Position numbers and translations under genes: made by a program. Of a DNA stretch of 64,000 nt, positions 1-11,945 are shown piece by piece; positions within the stretch are counted from its first letter, which is position 1, and the number at the start of each line of letters is the position of its first letter. The notes under the pieces were generated by a model. That model made no database searches. It was not told the DNA's origin and saw only the letters and a list, made by a program, of their open reading frames with translations. Origin of the DNA: Phlebotomus papatasi (lineage: Eukaryota > Arthropoda > Insecta > Diptera > Psychodidae); NCBI RefSeq assembly GCF_024763615.1, contig NC_077223.1, positions 63,922,627-63,986,626 of the forward strand, read 5' to 3'.

Positions 1-240
1 TTTTTTAATTAAATTTTAAAATCAATTTATTAATTTATAAGATTCTGTGTCTAGAACGTGCAAAAAATTCAAGGAATGTTGGATGTTATGGGTCAGGCAA
101 TAAGTTCAGTATAGTATAGGGCTTGTTTGTAATAAAAGTGTTTTAAGTTCGAATCTATCTCAGGTCACCAGATGTTTTGGTTTTTACATATACATAATCA
201 ATAACAGAATTAATAATATTTATAATACATAAACGACGTT
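1..240. other. AT-rich DNA, nothing recognised
   Basis: No open frame of note, no inverted repeat and no recognised repeat member. The nearest structured sequence is the small inverted-repeat element that begins at 241. Confidence 0.4.
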
Positions 241-436
241 CCGTAAGTTCGGGTGACTTTGATACTCTCCTGTTCGTTAGCTTTTCTTTACTTCTAGAAC
301 TTAAGGATGGTTGTTTCGTTACCTATCCAAATTACCATGTCTGATCGGTGGGAACCGTTCTTAAACATTAGAAAAATCTTACCAACAGGAGAGGGTCAAA
401 GTCATCCGCAGGGGACAAAGTCACCCGCACTTACGG
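241..436. mobile_element. Small inverted-repeat element (MITE-like)
   Basis: The left end reads CCGTAAGTTCGGGTGACTTT and the right end, reverse-complemented, starts CCGTAAGTGCGGGTGACTTT. A second matched block (CTCTCCTGTT) lies further in on both arms. The arms differ by a few bases and the spacer is short, as in a MITE. A related end fragment (CCGTAAGTGCGAG) occurs near 1150. No coding capacity and no clear target-site duplication were seen. Confidence 0.6.
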
Positions 437-1672
437 TTATTCAACCAATTTCTTGGATATCGAAAATGCGGTTGTATCATGATGTGCTACTTGGGTAGCA
501 CGATTTGGACGAATGGCGGAGGAAAAATGAGCGTTTAAGCGAAATGGCCAATAATTCATGAAGATCTATTCAATGGGTTAGAGAAGAGAGTTATTGAATG
601 ATTTTTGTGCAAACAACAAAAGTCACACATTTGCTTCGAAAAATCAAAAGAGAGTGAGGAGATATAAGCATGGCGCGATGGTACCGTTAGTGTTGCTGGA
701 CACTTCACGATCTTACCGAGATAAATTGCTCTGTACCGTGTGGACGGGAGAATGGTCTGGAGAATGTGTAAAATCTATGAGTCAAAGGAGTCATGAATAT
801 TCACACAACAGACTTGAGGAGGAGGACTGACCAATCCCCAATGTCTGTCTATCTTAGGAGATGACCCTCTATCCCCATCTCTCTGGATTCGCAATCGATT
901 GATCTTGGGCACTGCATCTCGATGATAGTTAACCGATGGATGAGAATATGGATAAAATTTCCTGGACAAAATTTCTTACTCCAATTTCAAGTTATAATTT
1001 TCCCATTGTTAGTCAACGAGCCACCATTAAGGGGAGTCATGATGGAAATTACGTGAAGAAGAACATGTCTGATTGCTAAGGAGATGCGTTCTAAAAGGTG
1101 GAAAAACACACCATCGAGAAAAAGAAGAGAGAAGCATAAATTTAAATAAACCGTAAGTGCGAGTATCACGATTTACTGTGCAGTGTTTGAACTAGCATAC
1201 ACTTGAATTTGTGCCTCATAGCGTCTCTACCATTATCACAAATTCACCTTCTTGCACACACGGTAAAGTCAATAGCACACCCAATGGTGTAGGAGGCTTC
1301 CGAGTTCCAACAGCCCAGAAACAATGCCTATTGATAACTCTTCGTCTCCATCGTGCTCTTGCACCTCCACAACCCCTTGCTCTCTTCTAACAATCATGAT
1401 TGACAATGAGCTGCACTTATGCAAATATTGAACATATCGAGGCATTATTTCCGGTTTCACTTCGGTAGCCAAACTAACATGAATGTATATCACATAAAGA
1501 TCATAATGCTAGAGGTGTTGATTTTTTTTCCAGAAAGCCCCTATTTAGGGTTATCATACGATTCAACATAAAACTTATTGCGACACGATGCACATCCCGG
1601 AGATAGATAACACTAGATGTTTTCTGATATTAAACAATTATATTTAGTTTAAACTGTACAGTTAAAGCAATG
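437..1672. other. Unique sequence without a recognised gene
   Basis: There are only short open frames on both strands (under 80 codons), none with a recognisable motif. The stretch 580-850 is less AT-rich than its surroundings and rich in purines on the + strand. A lone end fragment related to the 241-436 element lies near 1150. I see no splice-consistent exon chain. Confidence 0.35.
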
Positions 1673-2100
1673 TAGGGGGAGGTGGGGCTACTTTGAGCTG
1701 CGGAGCTAGGGGGAGGTGGGGCTACTTTGAGCTGTGGGGCTAGATTGTTATACGACTTTTTCGCCTATTTCTAAATCAAGCTGATTCTTATGATTATTTT
1801 ATTTAGATCCACAACTATTTTGTCTATCCAAATTACATCGTCTTAAAACCCGATTTACATTAGAAATATGCGAAGAAATCGTATAACAATGTAGCCCCAC
1901 AGCTCAAACTAGCCCTACCTCCCCCTACATTGTTATATGATTTTTTCGTATATTTCTAATGGAAACTGTGTTTTAATGTAATTTGATAGACAAAATAATT
2001 GTCTATCTAAATAAAATAATCGTAAGAACCAGCTTCATATAGTCGAAAAATTCGTATAACAATCTAGTTCCACAGCTCAAAGTAACCCCACCTCTCACTA
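1673..2100. mobile_element. Composite TA-flanked TIR element (TAGGGGG type)
   Basis: The left end is TAGGGGGAGGTGGGGCTACT; the right end is its diverged inverse, ending CCCCACCTCTCACTA. A complete second inverse end lies in the middle (about 1900-1926, reading CCTACCTCCCCCTACATTG), and the left end is itself repeated at about 1709. The element therefore looks like two overlapping monomers sharing ends. AT-rich arms with the word GTTATACGA recur on both sides. There is no ORF. It belongs to the same terminal-word group as many other elements here. Confidence 0.7.
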
Positions 2101-2642
2101 CACATATTTTCTTTAATATCCGGTGCTTCGAAATGCTCGAATTTGTAGTCCCTCCCGGAATTATATTTATTATTTATCAATTAATCTACCATTGCATCTA
2201 GCCAATACCAGAGCTACATGCCATATGGTTACAGATAACATCCTGTGATTTTCGATGAACCCCTCTAATATACTAATTTTCACATTAATTATTTATAATT
2301 CTGATTTCTCCTAACCACTTAACGCCCCGGCGTAAAAAAAATCTTTTGAGTTCTTTAAAAAGGGTTTAAATTTTTTTATTATCTTTAAAACTTTAATATC
2401 TTCAAAATCGTAATAAACCTTCAAAATCGAAAAACACAAAGACGAAGTTTGCCAAAGACGAAATGTGGATAGATAATCTATATTAACGGTTGTTCAAGAT
2501 CAAAAGTTAAACAGTTATAGTTTTCGCAAGAGAGGTTAGTACAGAAACAAGGTCGACATGAAGAGAATATTTACTGTCGGCACAAATACACATTCCATAC
2601 ACACATCTTAATCTTAAACAGTTCTAAACAAGATTCTGGACT
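2101..2642. other. AT-rich spacer, no gene seen
   Basis: No coding signal. At 2330-2450 there are runs of A and T with several near-repeats of TTCAAAATCG and TTAAAA. Confidence 0.35.
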
Positions 2643-2833
2643 TATACGGCCTTCAGACCAGGGCTTGGCCGAACGGATTAACTTTTATAATTCTTTATAA
2701 GTCAAATAACTTGATTAATTTATTAAGGGCAAATGATCCATTAGATAATGAAAAACCAATAAATCTGGTTACTTATTTAGGATTTGGAAACCTCAGGGAG
2801 TTGTGCTAAACCTCTAGTCTGAGAACTGCTTTA
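2643..2833. mobile_element. MITE, TATACGG..TTCAGACC family, copy 1
   Basis: The left end contains TTCAGACCAGGGCTTGGCC; the right end reads GCTAAACCTCTAGTCTGAG and ends GCTTTA. These are inverted versions of one another. A second, better conserved copy lies at 9722-9869 and a left-end fragment near 41328. TA is the likely insertion site. No coding capacity. Confidence 0.6.
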
Positions 2834-3264
2834 GACTGTATATTTCTAAACCAATATTTGGATTTATTTAAAAGTTTTTGGAACTATCAGAAGTCTGTGT
2901 AAATGGTCTCCAGATTTTTTTTAGTTCTCGTTTCTAATGGAGTTGTATGTTTAGGACATTATTTAGGTTACCCTTCCATATCTCTTTCATCAATGTTAAT
3001 TCAAGAAGGTATTTTGAGTCTATTTCGAGACTTTTCGAAGCAAGGTCCTAAATTGACCGAATATTTTCGTATGAAAGTTTATGAGATTGTTGATATCCTT
3101 AATGTCTCCTGAACACCCTGTATGTATTTTTCGAAAACATTAATTGTTTATCAAGTGAAATTTCAGAGATATCTTAATATGAGGATACTAAAAATTGGGT
3201 AAAATGAGAAAATTAGAATTTAAAAAGAAAATTTTGAAAATTACAGAGCAAATAAAGGGGATAC
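2834..3264. other. Spacer without recognised gene
   Basis: A short + strand open frame (69 codons from 2903) has no recognisable domain and no splice context. Otherwise nothing is seen. Confidence 0.3.
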
Positions 3265-3486
3265 TAAGGTAAAATTTGGAATTATGGACAATGAGAAATT
3301 CCAGACAATCCAATTTAGAGTTCGGTTAACTCTTAAAGAAATTGATTTAAAAAATAATTAAATTCTCTTTAAAGTACTTTCAATTTTAATAATTACTAAA
3401 TTGTCACTAAATTGTTATAAATGTTTAAAGTTGCAAATTGATTTGTCCGAAATTTTGCGTTGTCCAAAATTCTAAATGTTACCTTA
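3265..3486. mobile_element. TA-flanked TIR element (TAAGGTAAAATTTGG type)
   Basis: The left end reads TAAGGTAAAATTTGGAATTA and the right end reads CAAAATTCTAAATGTTACCT followed by TA: imperfect inverted repeats. The inner words TATGGACAAT and TTGTCCAAAA also mirror each other. The element abuts the next one (3488-3723), which has a different interior but a similar terminal word. No ORF. Confidence 0.6.
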
Positions 3487-3487
3487 G

Positions 3488-3723
3488 TAGGGTAAAGTTA
3501 TATAATTTGGAATTAGTGTTACAAGTTGGACAATTCGCCGGTACAAGTTGGACATGGTATTTTTCTTGATAAATACAGTACAAAATTTGTTTTTAAGGAT
3601 AAGGACCGAAATTATAAAACTAAACCATTAAAAATATACAAATAAAAATGAAGTACTAAATTTATCAAGACAAAAAGCCCTGTCCAAATTGTACCATTGT
3701 CCAACTTGTGCCACTTTACACTA
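3488..3723. mobile_element. TA-flanked TIR element with repeated ACAAGTTGGACA word
   Basis: It begins TAGGGTAAAGT and ends CACTTTACACTA. Inside the left arm ACAAGTTGGACA occurs twice in tandem (about 3520-3555). In the right arm the inverse TGTCCAACTTGTG and a related TGTCCAAATTGTA are present. The interior is AT-rich and non-coding. Confidence 0.6.
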
Positions 3724-4114
3724 TTCCTTCATTTGGTCCTGTCAGTTTCCAGTTTTTTTTTCAATTCTTTAAAATCTTTTAATTACGCAGTTTAAGTGAG
3801 TTGAAGGGTGGTCAAATATTCAGTAGAAAAAATAATTTTTGGATTAATGAAACCAATAGGGTACAATGGGATTATTTGGAATCGTACTAAAATTTGAATT
3901 TTGAGATTTCCTCGCTGTTTTGGATAAGAAAAGGAGAAATTCAACGAAGAACTATGAGTGCTTTATCATAATCTTTTTATTTTAGTCCATTGGAAATATC
4001 GCGGAAATTTAAAAATTCCGTCTTAAACCCTATTCAAACAATTTTGTTTAATAAAATATAATTAATGAAAAATCAATTGCAATAGCATGGTATAAACGTA
4101 ATGAGTTTAAGCAT
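3724..4114. other. Spacer, no gene seen
   Basis: AT-rich sequence with no recognised repeat end and no useful open frame. Confidence 0.3.
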
Positions 4115-4326
4115 TAGGGAAAATTGGGGTACCACCAAACACGGGATAGCACTAAACACTAATTTTTACCTCTAAACTACTTGGACTATCTCATTTCTTC
4201 AGTGAACAAGCATCCCTATAGTGCCTATAAATGCCTATAGGTCTTGTCTTCGGAAGTTGAATATCTGATTAAAAAGTTGCAGTGTTTTGTGCTACCCCGT
4301 GTTTAGTGGTGCCCCAGTTTCCCCTA
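4115..4326. mobile_element. TA-flanked TIR element (TAGGGAAAATTGGGG type)
   Basis: The left end TAGGGAAAATTGGGGTACCA and right end TGGTGCCCCAGTTTCCCCTA are near-perfect inverses. Extended arms carry the words AACACGGGATAGCACTAAAC and GTGTTTTGTGCTACCCCGTG. It is about 212 bp with no ORF and a TA at each edge. Confidence 0.8.
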
Positions 4327-6515
4327 TATTGAATCATGGATACCTTATCACACATTTTATTATTATTATTATATTAGTTTTTAATAGATCTTACAACGTC
4401 GTGCATGTTTAAATTTATAGAGACATTTTCAGAGTTTTAACTAGTTTAATTTTGCTTATAATTGCTACAATAAAAGATGATTACATTAAATAATTCGATA
4501 GTAGGTAATTTCGGAATTACTTTAATTTTCAACATCGTAAAAAGCCTATTAGGCTTCTCGTTGATCTTCCATCGCGAGAGATGTGGTAACTTTTATGTTA
4601 AGTAAATTTCTTGAAGAGTTACTTAAATGTTGGTTTGAAATTCTGATACCTTCAGTATCACTGGATTTCAGCATTTGAATGCTCCTGCATTTTATTTCCC
4701 AGAGATGCTCATACTTTTGGGATGTGTGTCAGTGACCTTCGCCCAGAGATCACCCGAGCAGATCTCCTGGAACTTGGGTGACAATGTTCCAAGGGAATGA
4801 GGATTTCTGCACAAGCTCATTTGGTTTTTGAGGTATTTTGGGTGAGTAAGTTCAGTGGTGTTCTCATGGGATGAACTTTTGGTCTAAATCTCGATCAGAC
4901 AAACGGCGAGAAGACAGGAAAACAAAAGCCGATTAACTGGGGAGAATTGAGAAGGTATGGATGGTGAAAAAAGCCAGTCAGAGAGATCTTCAAACTGGTT
5001 TCCCTGCAGCAGTGTCGCGACTTCTTGAGACATTGTGCTGATCATTTGTCTCCAATCTTCTCTGCCTTCCACTCTGGGTGAAAAAAAAATTATACCCAAG
5101 TTTCTTCCTGTGGCCCTTTTTCTCCATTTCCCATGCTCTTTTCAACTACTTGTTGCCTAGAGTCTAAGTATATATATGTATTTGGGACAGAAGGAGTTGG
5201 GGGCCCTCTAGTTTAGAGGAAGACGAGCAGTGCATGACATGACTTATAAAAAATGTCTAAGCTTTTAATTGCTTCAAGGTGACTTCCATTGGACTTAAGC
5301 ACGCCATAGAGCTCTTGGAGGAGTTTTCATGATTTTCGGAAATAATTAATGTCGCATTACAAATTCGTCCAATTTAGTTTACGAGAGGAGGCTCATTTTT
5401 CTGTGTCGCATCAACCTTGAAGGATTTGCTGTAAAATTTCGTTCAATCCATTGTTGAATCCTTTTAACGACCAACCTATTAATTGCCTCTTAAGCTTGTG
5501 AATTCACCTTTTTGTGAGGTTTAACGATCAGCAAAAAGAAGATGAATTGGACTCTAAAAACTCTTCAACTTAATTGGAAATCAATTATGGGTTTCTTCAT
5601 TTTGAGAGACAACACACACAGATGTTTACGGAAGAGTTTTGGTTGAGTTTTACGTGGTGTTTTGACTTGACTAATAATTTTAATGATCTCCATAGACTTC
5701 CTAGAAAGTTTTTCTCTATCACCATATTCTCATATCCCCAGATATGAATCCGGAGAAAGAGGAGTGTAAAAAAAAGACAAAAAAAAGATCTTTAGATTGA
5801 AAGACAAACCGCCCGCCAAACCCATTTCTCCTCCATTAAATTCTGTAATAAGATAGTTAGAGGACATATAAATAGAAAATGTGACACTCCTTCTCACCCA
5901 TTATTAGTGTCGCAGTAAATTCATGTGATTTACCATGGCGAACCTTTATGTCGCCAAACGACAATCAATCTCGCGGCATTTTTTTTCTCTTCTTGAGTCG
6001 CATATAAGATTTGTGGCTGCGAATGCTTTTCTCGTAGCACTACAAATTCTGTTTATGGATGAAGAATGCAGAAGCTAAAGTGTTAGACTTTGCTGAATAC
6101 AGGGTAATTCATAAACTTACCAGTTTAGTCAATGACGACCTTGAAAGTTGGTTGCAGTATTTAGAAAATTTCGTTCAATTTCAAATGTTAAAGCAAAGCT
6201 TTACCGAATTCCTTTATACAAGCATCATCATTTGCAAACTATTTTCGAAAATCTTTCGAAGTTTTTTTTTTTGATATGTGGGATTTCTTCAGGACCTGAT
6301 GGACAAGGAGGTCTCAGTAGTATCTATGAATTCATGTAAGTGTCTTCTACTGAAGTCTAATATCTAATATCTAACTAATAATAATATCTAATCGCAGTGT
6401 TTACAACTACCTCATGTTTATTATTGCCTCAGTACCTTACTCATTATAAATCCGTTTAAGCAAGGATATTTCGAAATGCATCCCGCTAAGGTTGGTTTCT
6501 AAGATAAAATCCCCT
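4327..6515. other. Long stretch without recognised gene or repeat
   Basis: This 2.2-kb stretch has no inverted-repeat element that I can see. The part around 4700-5200 is less AT-rich and has short open frames on the minus strand, none recognisable. At 6360-6400 there is a low-complexity run of TAATATCTAA repeats. A region near 5800-5960 carries a TATAAAT-like word, but no gene could be attached to it. Confidence 0.35.
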
Positions 6516-6778
6516 TACACACAGAAAAATATGTACACAAAAATTTCTGTACATAAAAACAATAACTTTTTATGCACATATTTGCTACACCAAGAGATCA
6601 CGAAAAAGTGTACACAATGATTTGTTCACCGAAAGGAGCTAAGATCGTGTACATTTTGTTACTCTGGCACTTTTTCTCTCTCAGCGGGAGAGAAAACAGA
6701 GAGAAAAGTAACTCACTTGGTACTAAGTACGGAGAGTTTTGCGCAATATTCTCAATATCTGACAGTTTTTCGGGAATC

Positions 6779-8000
6779 ATGGCTGGTGTTACGCGTGCTG
6801 TGTCAAATATAATAGGAGGACACGTGGGTAAGCGTAGATTTCTGTGAGAAAAAGTGTTTTTTGAGTTGGAAAAGCAGGTAAATTTTCCGTATATCAGTGA
6901 AATTCTTCAGAAAAATGGTTTATGTTGTCTTTTTTGTCTACAGCATGAGAATAACTCTGAAAACCTGGGGATATTTTATGAAAACAGCATGAAACTGACG
7001 CCGGCAACCTCCCAGAATTTGGAAATTTTACATCCCTTGCTCCACAAAGTTGCAGTGAATTGGAGGTCACCGTGGAGGAGGCTCCTCCAGATCTGGTAAA
7101 ATCATCAGAACTTTTTTACAAGCTCATTTGTAAAGGTAATCCGCCACATTCTCTAATTTTCTTTGTTTCTTTCAATAAGATTTTATTTGCCAACTTCCTA
7201 CTTTTCAATGCTCTAAATTTAAAATTTGCCCTATTTGAAGTTTTCAATTCAGATTAGATTATAATGGGGGCTGTACCTTAAAAGACAACAGAACTCAAGC
7301 CCCCATTTAAGCCCCATTCTGTCCAAATTTTCAATTTAGTGCATTAATTAGACATGTGAAAATTTCAAGAAAAAATTGAAACTTTTGAAATATTTATTTA
7401 AATAAATATTTCACTTAAAAAGAAAACGAAATTCTATTCTTCAAAATTTATTGTATAATATGTTTAAAATTTTAAAATTAAATAAATTTTGTCATTACTA
7501 AAATAATTTTCTATCCCAATTATTCTTAAAAATGTTAAAGTACCACATGTTGAAACTTTCAGATCGTTCTTGAAATTTTGTGAAATTTCACATTATTACT
7601 ATAAAAATAAATTTTATGAACATAAAAATAATTTCCTATCCCATTTATTTTTAAATTTTAAACTATCCGATATGAAATATTTCTATAGTTTATGAAGTTT
7701 TTAGAAGAAAATTGCTTGAACCACTTAAATAAATTTACTAATTAATCAAACAGTTTTTATACCAATTTTCGTTGAATTACTCTTAACATACGTATTTCTA
7801 TGTGAATAGTTAATAAAGTGGTAGAAAACGTGTTTCTTCGCTGATTTGGATCATATTTGCCTCCTCTTTTCCATTTAATGTTACTAATAAACTGACTGAG
7901 AATTAAGTTATTCTAAATAATTTTTTCAGAATGGTCTCCAAAAACATATGAGTTTTTGAGTAACGCTTCTACGTTCAACTGGAAGTGGCCGTGGAATTAA
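6779..8000 (+). CDS. Candidate three-exon gene inside TIR element (unproven)
   Basis: I do not recognise a family. Exon 1 could run from the ATG at 6779 to 6877, ending at an AAGCAG|GTAAAT donor. However, it contains an in-frame TGA at 6845-6847, so it is broken or wrongly delimited. The following 66-bp interval (6878-6943) ends in a pyrimidine-rich tract and CTACAG. A second, weaker acceptor follows at 6986-6987. From 6988 the frame reads HETDAGNLPEFGNFTSL and on to EVTVEEAPPDLVKSSELFYK, ending at 7135 with AAAG|GTAATC. A TTTTTTCAG acceptor at 7929 then restores the phase (G plus AA gives Glu) into EWSPKTYEFLSNASTFNWKW and a stop at 7998-8000. An AATAAA lies at 8255. The stronger first acceptor (6943) gives a different frame that stops at 7099. 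The phase match of exons 2 and 3 is the main support; the evidence is thin. Confidence 0.2.
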
Positions 8001-8708
8001 GCGACCATTTTTGAAGCAAGTATTCAGAGATTTCATAGTACTCCAGTCGGGAAATGAACTGTAATGAATTGGCTCATCTGAAATCCAGAAACCAAATATT
8101 CCCTGATCAAATAGACATAAAAATCTTTATTCAAGGACTACTTCAACTCATCAGCTAACAAGCACTATATGGTTTTTGGACTTCAGATGAATCAATTACA
8201 AGAAATCTTGTCCACTGAAAAGTTTTTTTTTTTCTTCAAAAGAAAAGAAAATCCAATAAAATCAGGTAACAATGGCTAAATTTTTAAATTTTTAAATGAA
8301 AATTTTAGAAGATATTGTTAAAATCTTGTGCTTCTATAAGCTTAAGAACTTTAATTAAATATTTTTTTTTAATATGCTGGAAAAAATTTTGGAGAAAATA
8401 TTTTTTTTTTAAGTCTTCCTGACCCACGTAACCCCTTAAGATAAAAATAAAGCAAGAAATTACTGCAAACACTGTAAAAGATGTTGACAAAATTGAACAT
8501 AAGAAATATTTCTCACTTTGCATAGCTCACTCTTCTTATTGTATAGTTTCCAACAAAATATAATGTGTATGTAGATAAATTCTAATATTTCAGTTTTATT
8601 AAAATAAAATATATTTAAAAGTTATTAAAATGTTTCTCCTTGGGATAAGGCATACGACGGAGGCTATAATTTACGAATCAGAGTTCTCATTAAAAAATAC
8701 TGTTAGTG

Positions 8709-9066
8709 TACATAAAAAAAACATATTTTGTAAAATTGTTCATAAATATTTGTGAATTACTATTGGGGACATACGAAATGTTCGTAAATCGTATAACTCA
8801 CTAAAATGTTCGTAAAGGATAGTATTTTTTCGCAAACACTGTCCGTAACAAGATCACCTAAAGAGGATTTTTTGTTCTTTTGGAAATATTTGTTCGTGAA
8901 AGAACAAAAAAATCCTCGTTAGGTGATCTTGTTACGGACAGTGTTTGCAAAAAAATACAATCCTTTACGAATATTTTAGTGAGTTATACGATTTACGAAC
9001 ATTTCGTAAGTCCCCAATAGTAATTCACAAATATTTATGAACAATTTTACAAAATATTTTTTTCTA
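8709..9066. mobile_element. Foldback element, copy A (near-perfect palindrome)
   Basis: Two arms of about 150-170 bp are close to exact inverses. Both contain TTCGTAAATCGTATAACTCA and the word ACTGTCCGTAACAAGATCAC. The centre is an AT-rich loop around AAATATTTGTTCG. Three further family members lie at about 29.24-30.05, 36.24-36.69 and 44.74-45.20 kb. It is nested in the 6518-9307 element. No coding capacity. Confidence 0.85.
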
Positions 9067-9309
9067 AAATTTCCTCAAAATGTTAACCATGGTTAAAAAA
9101 AAAATAAAACAAGAAATACACAAAATGTTAACATCTGTTAAAATTTTTTGTACCAAATGTTAAAAAAATATTTACCAAATGTTAAAAATTTGTGTACCAG
9201 CAGTTAAAAAATTGTGTACCAAACACTTGCTTAAAATTTTACCAAACACTTTTTCAAATCTGGACAGCCCTCGGTGTAACAATTTTGTGTACAAATTTTT
9301 CTGTGTGTA

Positions 9310-9721
9310 CTATCTGTCATAATCCCCCTAAATGCATCTTAGCTGAATCAAAAAAATCAGGCAGACTTTCTCTCCTACATTATAATAATTTGCAAAATGG
9401 AAAAGAGCATTGCATTAGCAAAAATGTTAAATTAGAAAACAAAAAATTAATATACATGCGGAGAAAATATGTCTAAAAATTGGCGAAAAACCAAATGAAC
9501 AGTAGAAAATTGTAAATGGACAATAAAAAATCACAGATGATCATTAAAATCTTAAATTAAATAAATTAAATAAATAAATCTTAAATATAAATTTGACAAA
9601 AATGTAATCAAATATTTATATATTTAACATCTAAGATAATCGCAGGTTAAATAAAAAGCTCTTTATTTTCCATTTGCCAAAAAGTGAATCATATTTTTAC
9701 TGTTTTGAAATTACTGACCGT
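9310..9721. other. AT-rich spacer, no gene seen
   Basis: Low-complexity (AAAT)-rich sequence near 9545-9600. A short open frame runs out of the TIR element into this part but has no recognisable motif. Confidence 0.3.
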
Positions 9722-9869
9722 TATACGGTTTTCAGACCTAAGGCTTAGCTTTTTATCTTAACTGCTGTAATTTCTCAATACGCAATATTTTGAAGAAAAT
9801 TGCTTGTTGTTTAGGAAATCCGGACCTTCGGGAACTCTGAGCTAAGCCCCTAGTCTGAAGACCGCTTTA
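9722..9869. mobile_element. MITE, TATACGG..TTCAGACC family, copy 2
   Basis: The left end TATACGGTTTTCAGACCTAA then GGCTTAGC; the right end GCTAAGCCCCTAGTCTGAAG then ACCGCTTTA. Inverted arms of about 28 bp with a short AT-rich interior. It matches the more diverged copy at 2643-2833. Confidence 0.7.
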
Positions 9870-10012
9870 CTGAACGTTCTTGATCAAATTAAATTTATTA
9901 CTGCTCATTTATCGTGTCAAATAAATTAATTTAGTGAGAAATCAGTCTGTGTTAGAATAGAAAATTTTCAATTATTTTATTCACAACACAAAATACCTGA
10001 TTCTAAAATATG

Positions 10013-10232
10013 TAGGGGGAAGCACGCTACCTTCGGACGATTTATGCTTCACACAAATCATTTTTTTCAGTGTGTTATAAATGAATTTGGTCCATTATAA
10101 TATTATATTTCAATAGCTAGTCCAATGCCTCAAGTTTTCAGAAAAGAGCTGCGGGTGAAATCCTTAAGGAACATAGAAAAAAATTGAATTGTCCGATGCT
10201 TTAGTCGTCCGAAGGTAGCGCGCTTTCCCCTA
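10013..10232. mobile_element. TA-flanked TIR element (CTACCTTCGGACGA type)
   Basis: The left end TAGGGGGAAGCACGCTACCT followed by TCGGACGA; the right end TCGTCCGAAGGTAGCGCGCT followed by TTCCCCTA. TIRs are about 28 bp with TA at both edges. A related element with the same CTACCTTCGGACGACT word is at 24053-24231. No ORF. Confidence 0.85.
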
Positions 10233-11945
10233 TTACGAATAGAAAATTTCAAACTTTTGTTTATCAGTTCAACTTATGAGTAAAAGCTTCGTGTTGATAA
10301 GCTTGAGCTTTTCATAAAATGTCATTTTTATTTATTTTGTTTAGCTACGACCCATTTGTATTGACCTATCAATCTATTTGAATCGGTATATTAATTTTTT
10401 CGAAGATCGAAAATATCACCAGTTCGTATTCGAATATCTCTATAATAGACGAACGTCTAAGATGCGATTTCAAAATGCTTTAATTTACAAGAATAAATTA
10501 AAATTCTCACTCCAGTTTGAAGAGACAGAATAGGCCAGCCAATCTGTTAATTCAAAGTCTAACGGATTCTTTTCTGAAGCTTCTTTCAAGCATCTGCAAG
10601 CTGCAGCAATCGAAGGTGTGTGAAGGTGAATTTCCGGGACAAGATTGTCCATTGGGTGAAGTGAAGTGTAATACTCGACGGTTGTGACTTCTTGGGATGG
10701 AGAAAAAGAGTTCTTCTCTTTTGCAACAAAAGACACGCGCTCGATAAATTAAATGACTGTCACAGCTGATTAAGTGCAATATTGCATGGTTCATTTGACC
10801 GCCACTGACTATGTGCAACAAAGTCAATCGTTGTAAATCACATCACTCAATGAATTGCCCCATTATTGGGATTTCAAATTAATTTCAGCCTCAATTTTTG
10901 CACAGCCACTGGAGCTCCGACACAGTTTTCCCCATTGAAAATTGCAATTTGATGGACTAATTGTCGCCACACTTTTCTCCAATTGGCTGCATGGCATAAA
11001 TCTCTTCTCTCTGACACTGTTATGAAGTGTGGCGTAATTAAGAATGCGTTTCGAGGTGAAGCCCAAGAACACACCTACAGTTGCATAGAGAGCATCTGGG
11101 GTAGGCCTTTCGAGGAACTTGTCCATTTGACGGGCTTTGCAATTTAAGCGGATTACTATAAGAAATGTGTCTCAAATTTTAGCAGTTCACAGTGGGATTT
11201 ATTGCAAATTTTAGAATGATTTAGTGCACAATTGAGAGTTGGTTTAACTCCTAGGTGGATGAGAATGAAAATTTCATGGAAAATCTATGAAAAATTGAAA
11301 GATACGATTTCTCGCATGTTTGAATTAAGTTTCTAGTGTCAGAGATATGATTAATATTCAAAGAGTACATGTATCGTATAAGTAGAATTACAATATTAGG
11401 AATATTTTCAATATTTACGGATATTTGTTGATTATTTGAAGTTTAAATTAATTTCGAAACAAGTTCACAGTTTCAATATTTGAATTTTATTTGAAGTTTA
11501 AAGTTTCGGATTTTACCGTCATGTTCGAAACTAATTCTAAGTTTCAAACTGCAAGTAATTTTAAAAGTTCTGTACTTCAAAGTTTATTCAAAATTTCGAA
11601 ACTGATGTAAGTAAGACGATAAAGTTAATCCGAAAATTTAAATTACGAAATTAAGCTTTAAAGCTAACTTCAAGTGCGAAGCTAACTAACTTTTCGATAA
11701 AGGTTTTCAATGAATTCTACCTATATTTTCAATTCTTTTAACTTATTTAAAATTTTAGGTATTAAAAAAATACTTTTTTATGCTTCGGCAGATACAAGAG
11801 GTTTTGGATTGTTATGCTAATTTGAATTTTAGCTGCTAGAATTTACCTTAACTTTACAAGGTTTAAACTCTTTTAACCTGATATCTTCGATTTTCGATAA
11901 TAACAAGAAGTTCAAAGTTTTTAAAGGACGAGGTGATCCAAACTT
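10233..11945. other. Unique island, no gene recognised; possible regulatory DNA
   Basis: The stretch 10480-11130 is less AT-rich than its flanks. It has overlapping open frames of 66-91 codons on the minus strand in more than one frame, which argues for general stop scarcity rather than coding. None shows a domain or splice context. The remainder (11130-11945) is AT-rich with loose repeats of AAGTTT. Confidence 0.3.

Larger units (their letters stand above)
6518..9307. mobile_element. 2.8-kb TIR element, terminus CACACAGAAAAAT
   Basis: The left end CACACAGAAAAATATGTACA and the right end, reverse-complemented, CACACAGAAAAATTTGTACA are matching inverted repeats of about 20-23 bp, each bordered by TA, the presumed target-site duplication. 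The right subterminal region (9080-9250) has a degenerate direct repeat around ACCAAATGTTAAAAA and GTGTACC. A foldback element (8709-9066) is nested near the right end. The interior 6779-8000 holds a candidate spliced reading frame. No transposase signature was recognised, so the element is probably non-autonomous or carries an unfamiliar gene. Confidence 0.7.

Noticed and set aside
5800..5960. Core promoter at a TATAAAT-like word
   Set aside because: Such words are common in AT-rich DNA, and no downstream gene could be identified.
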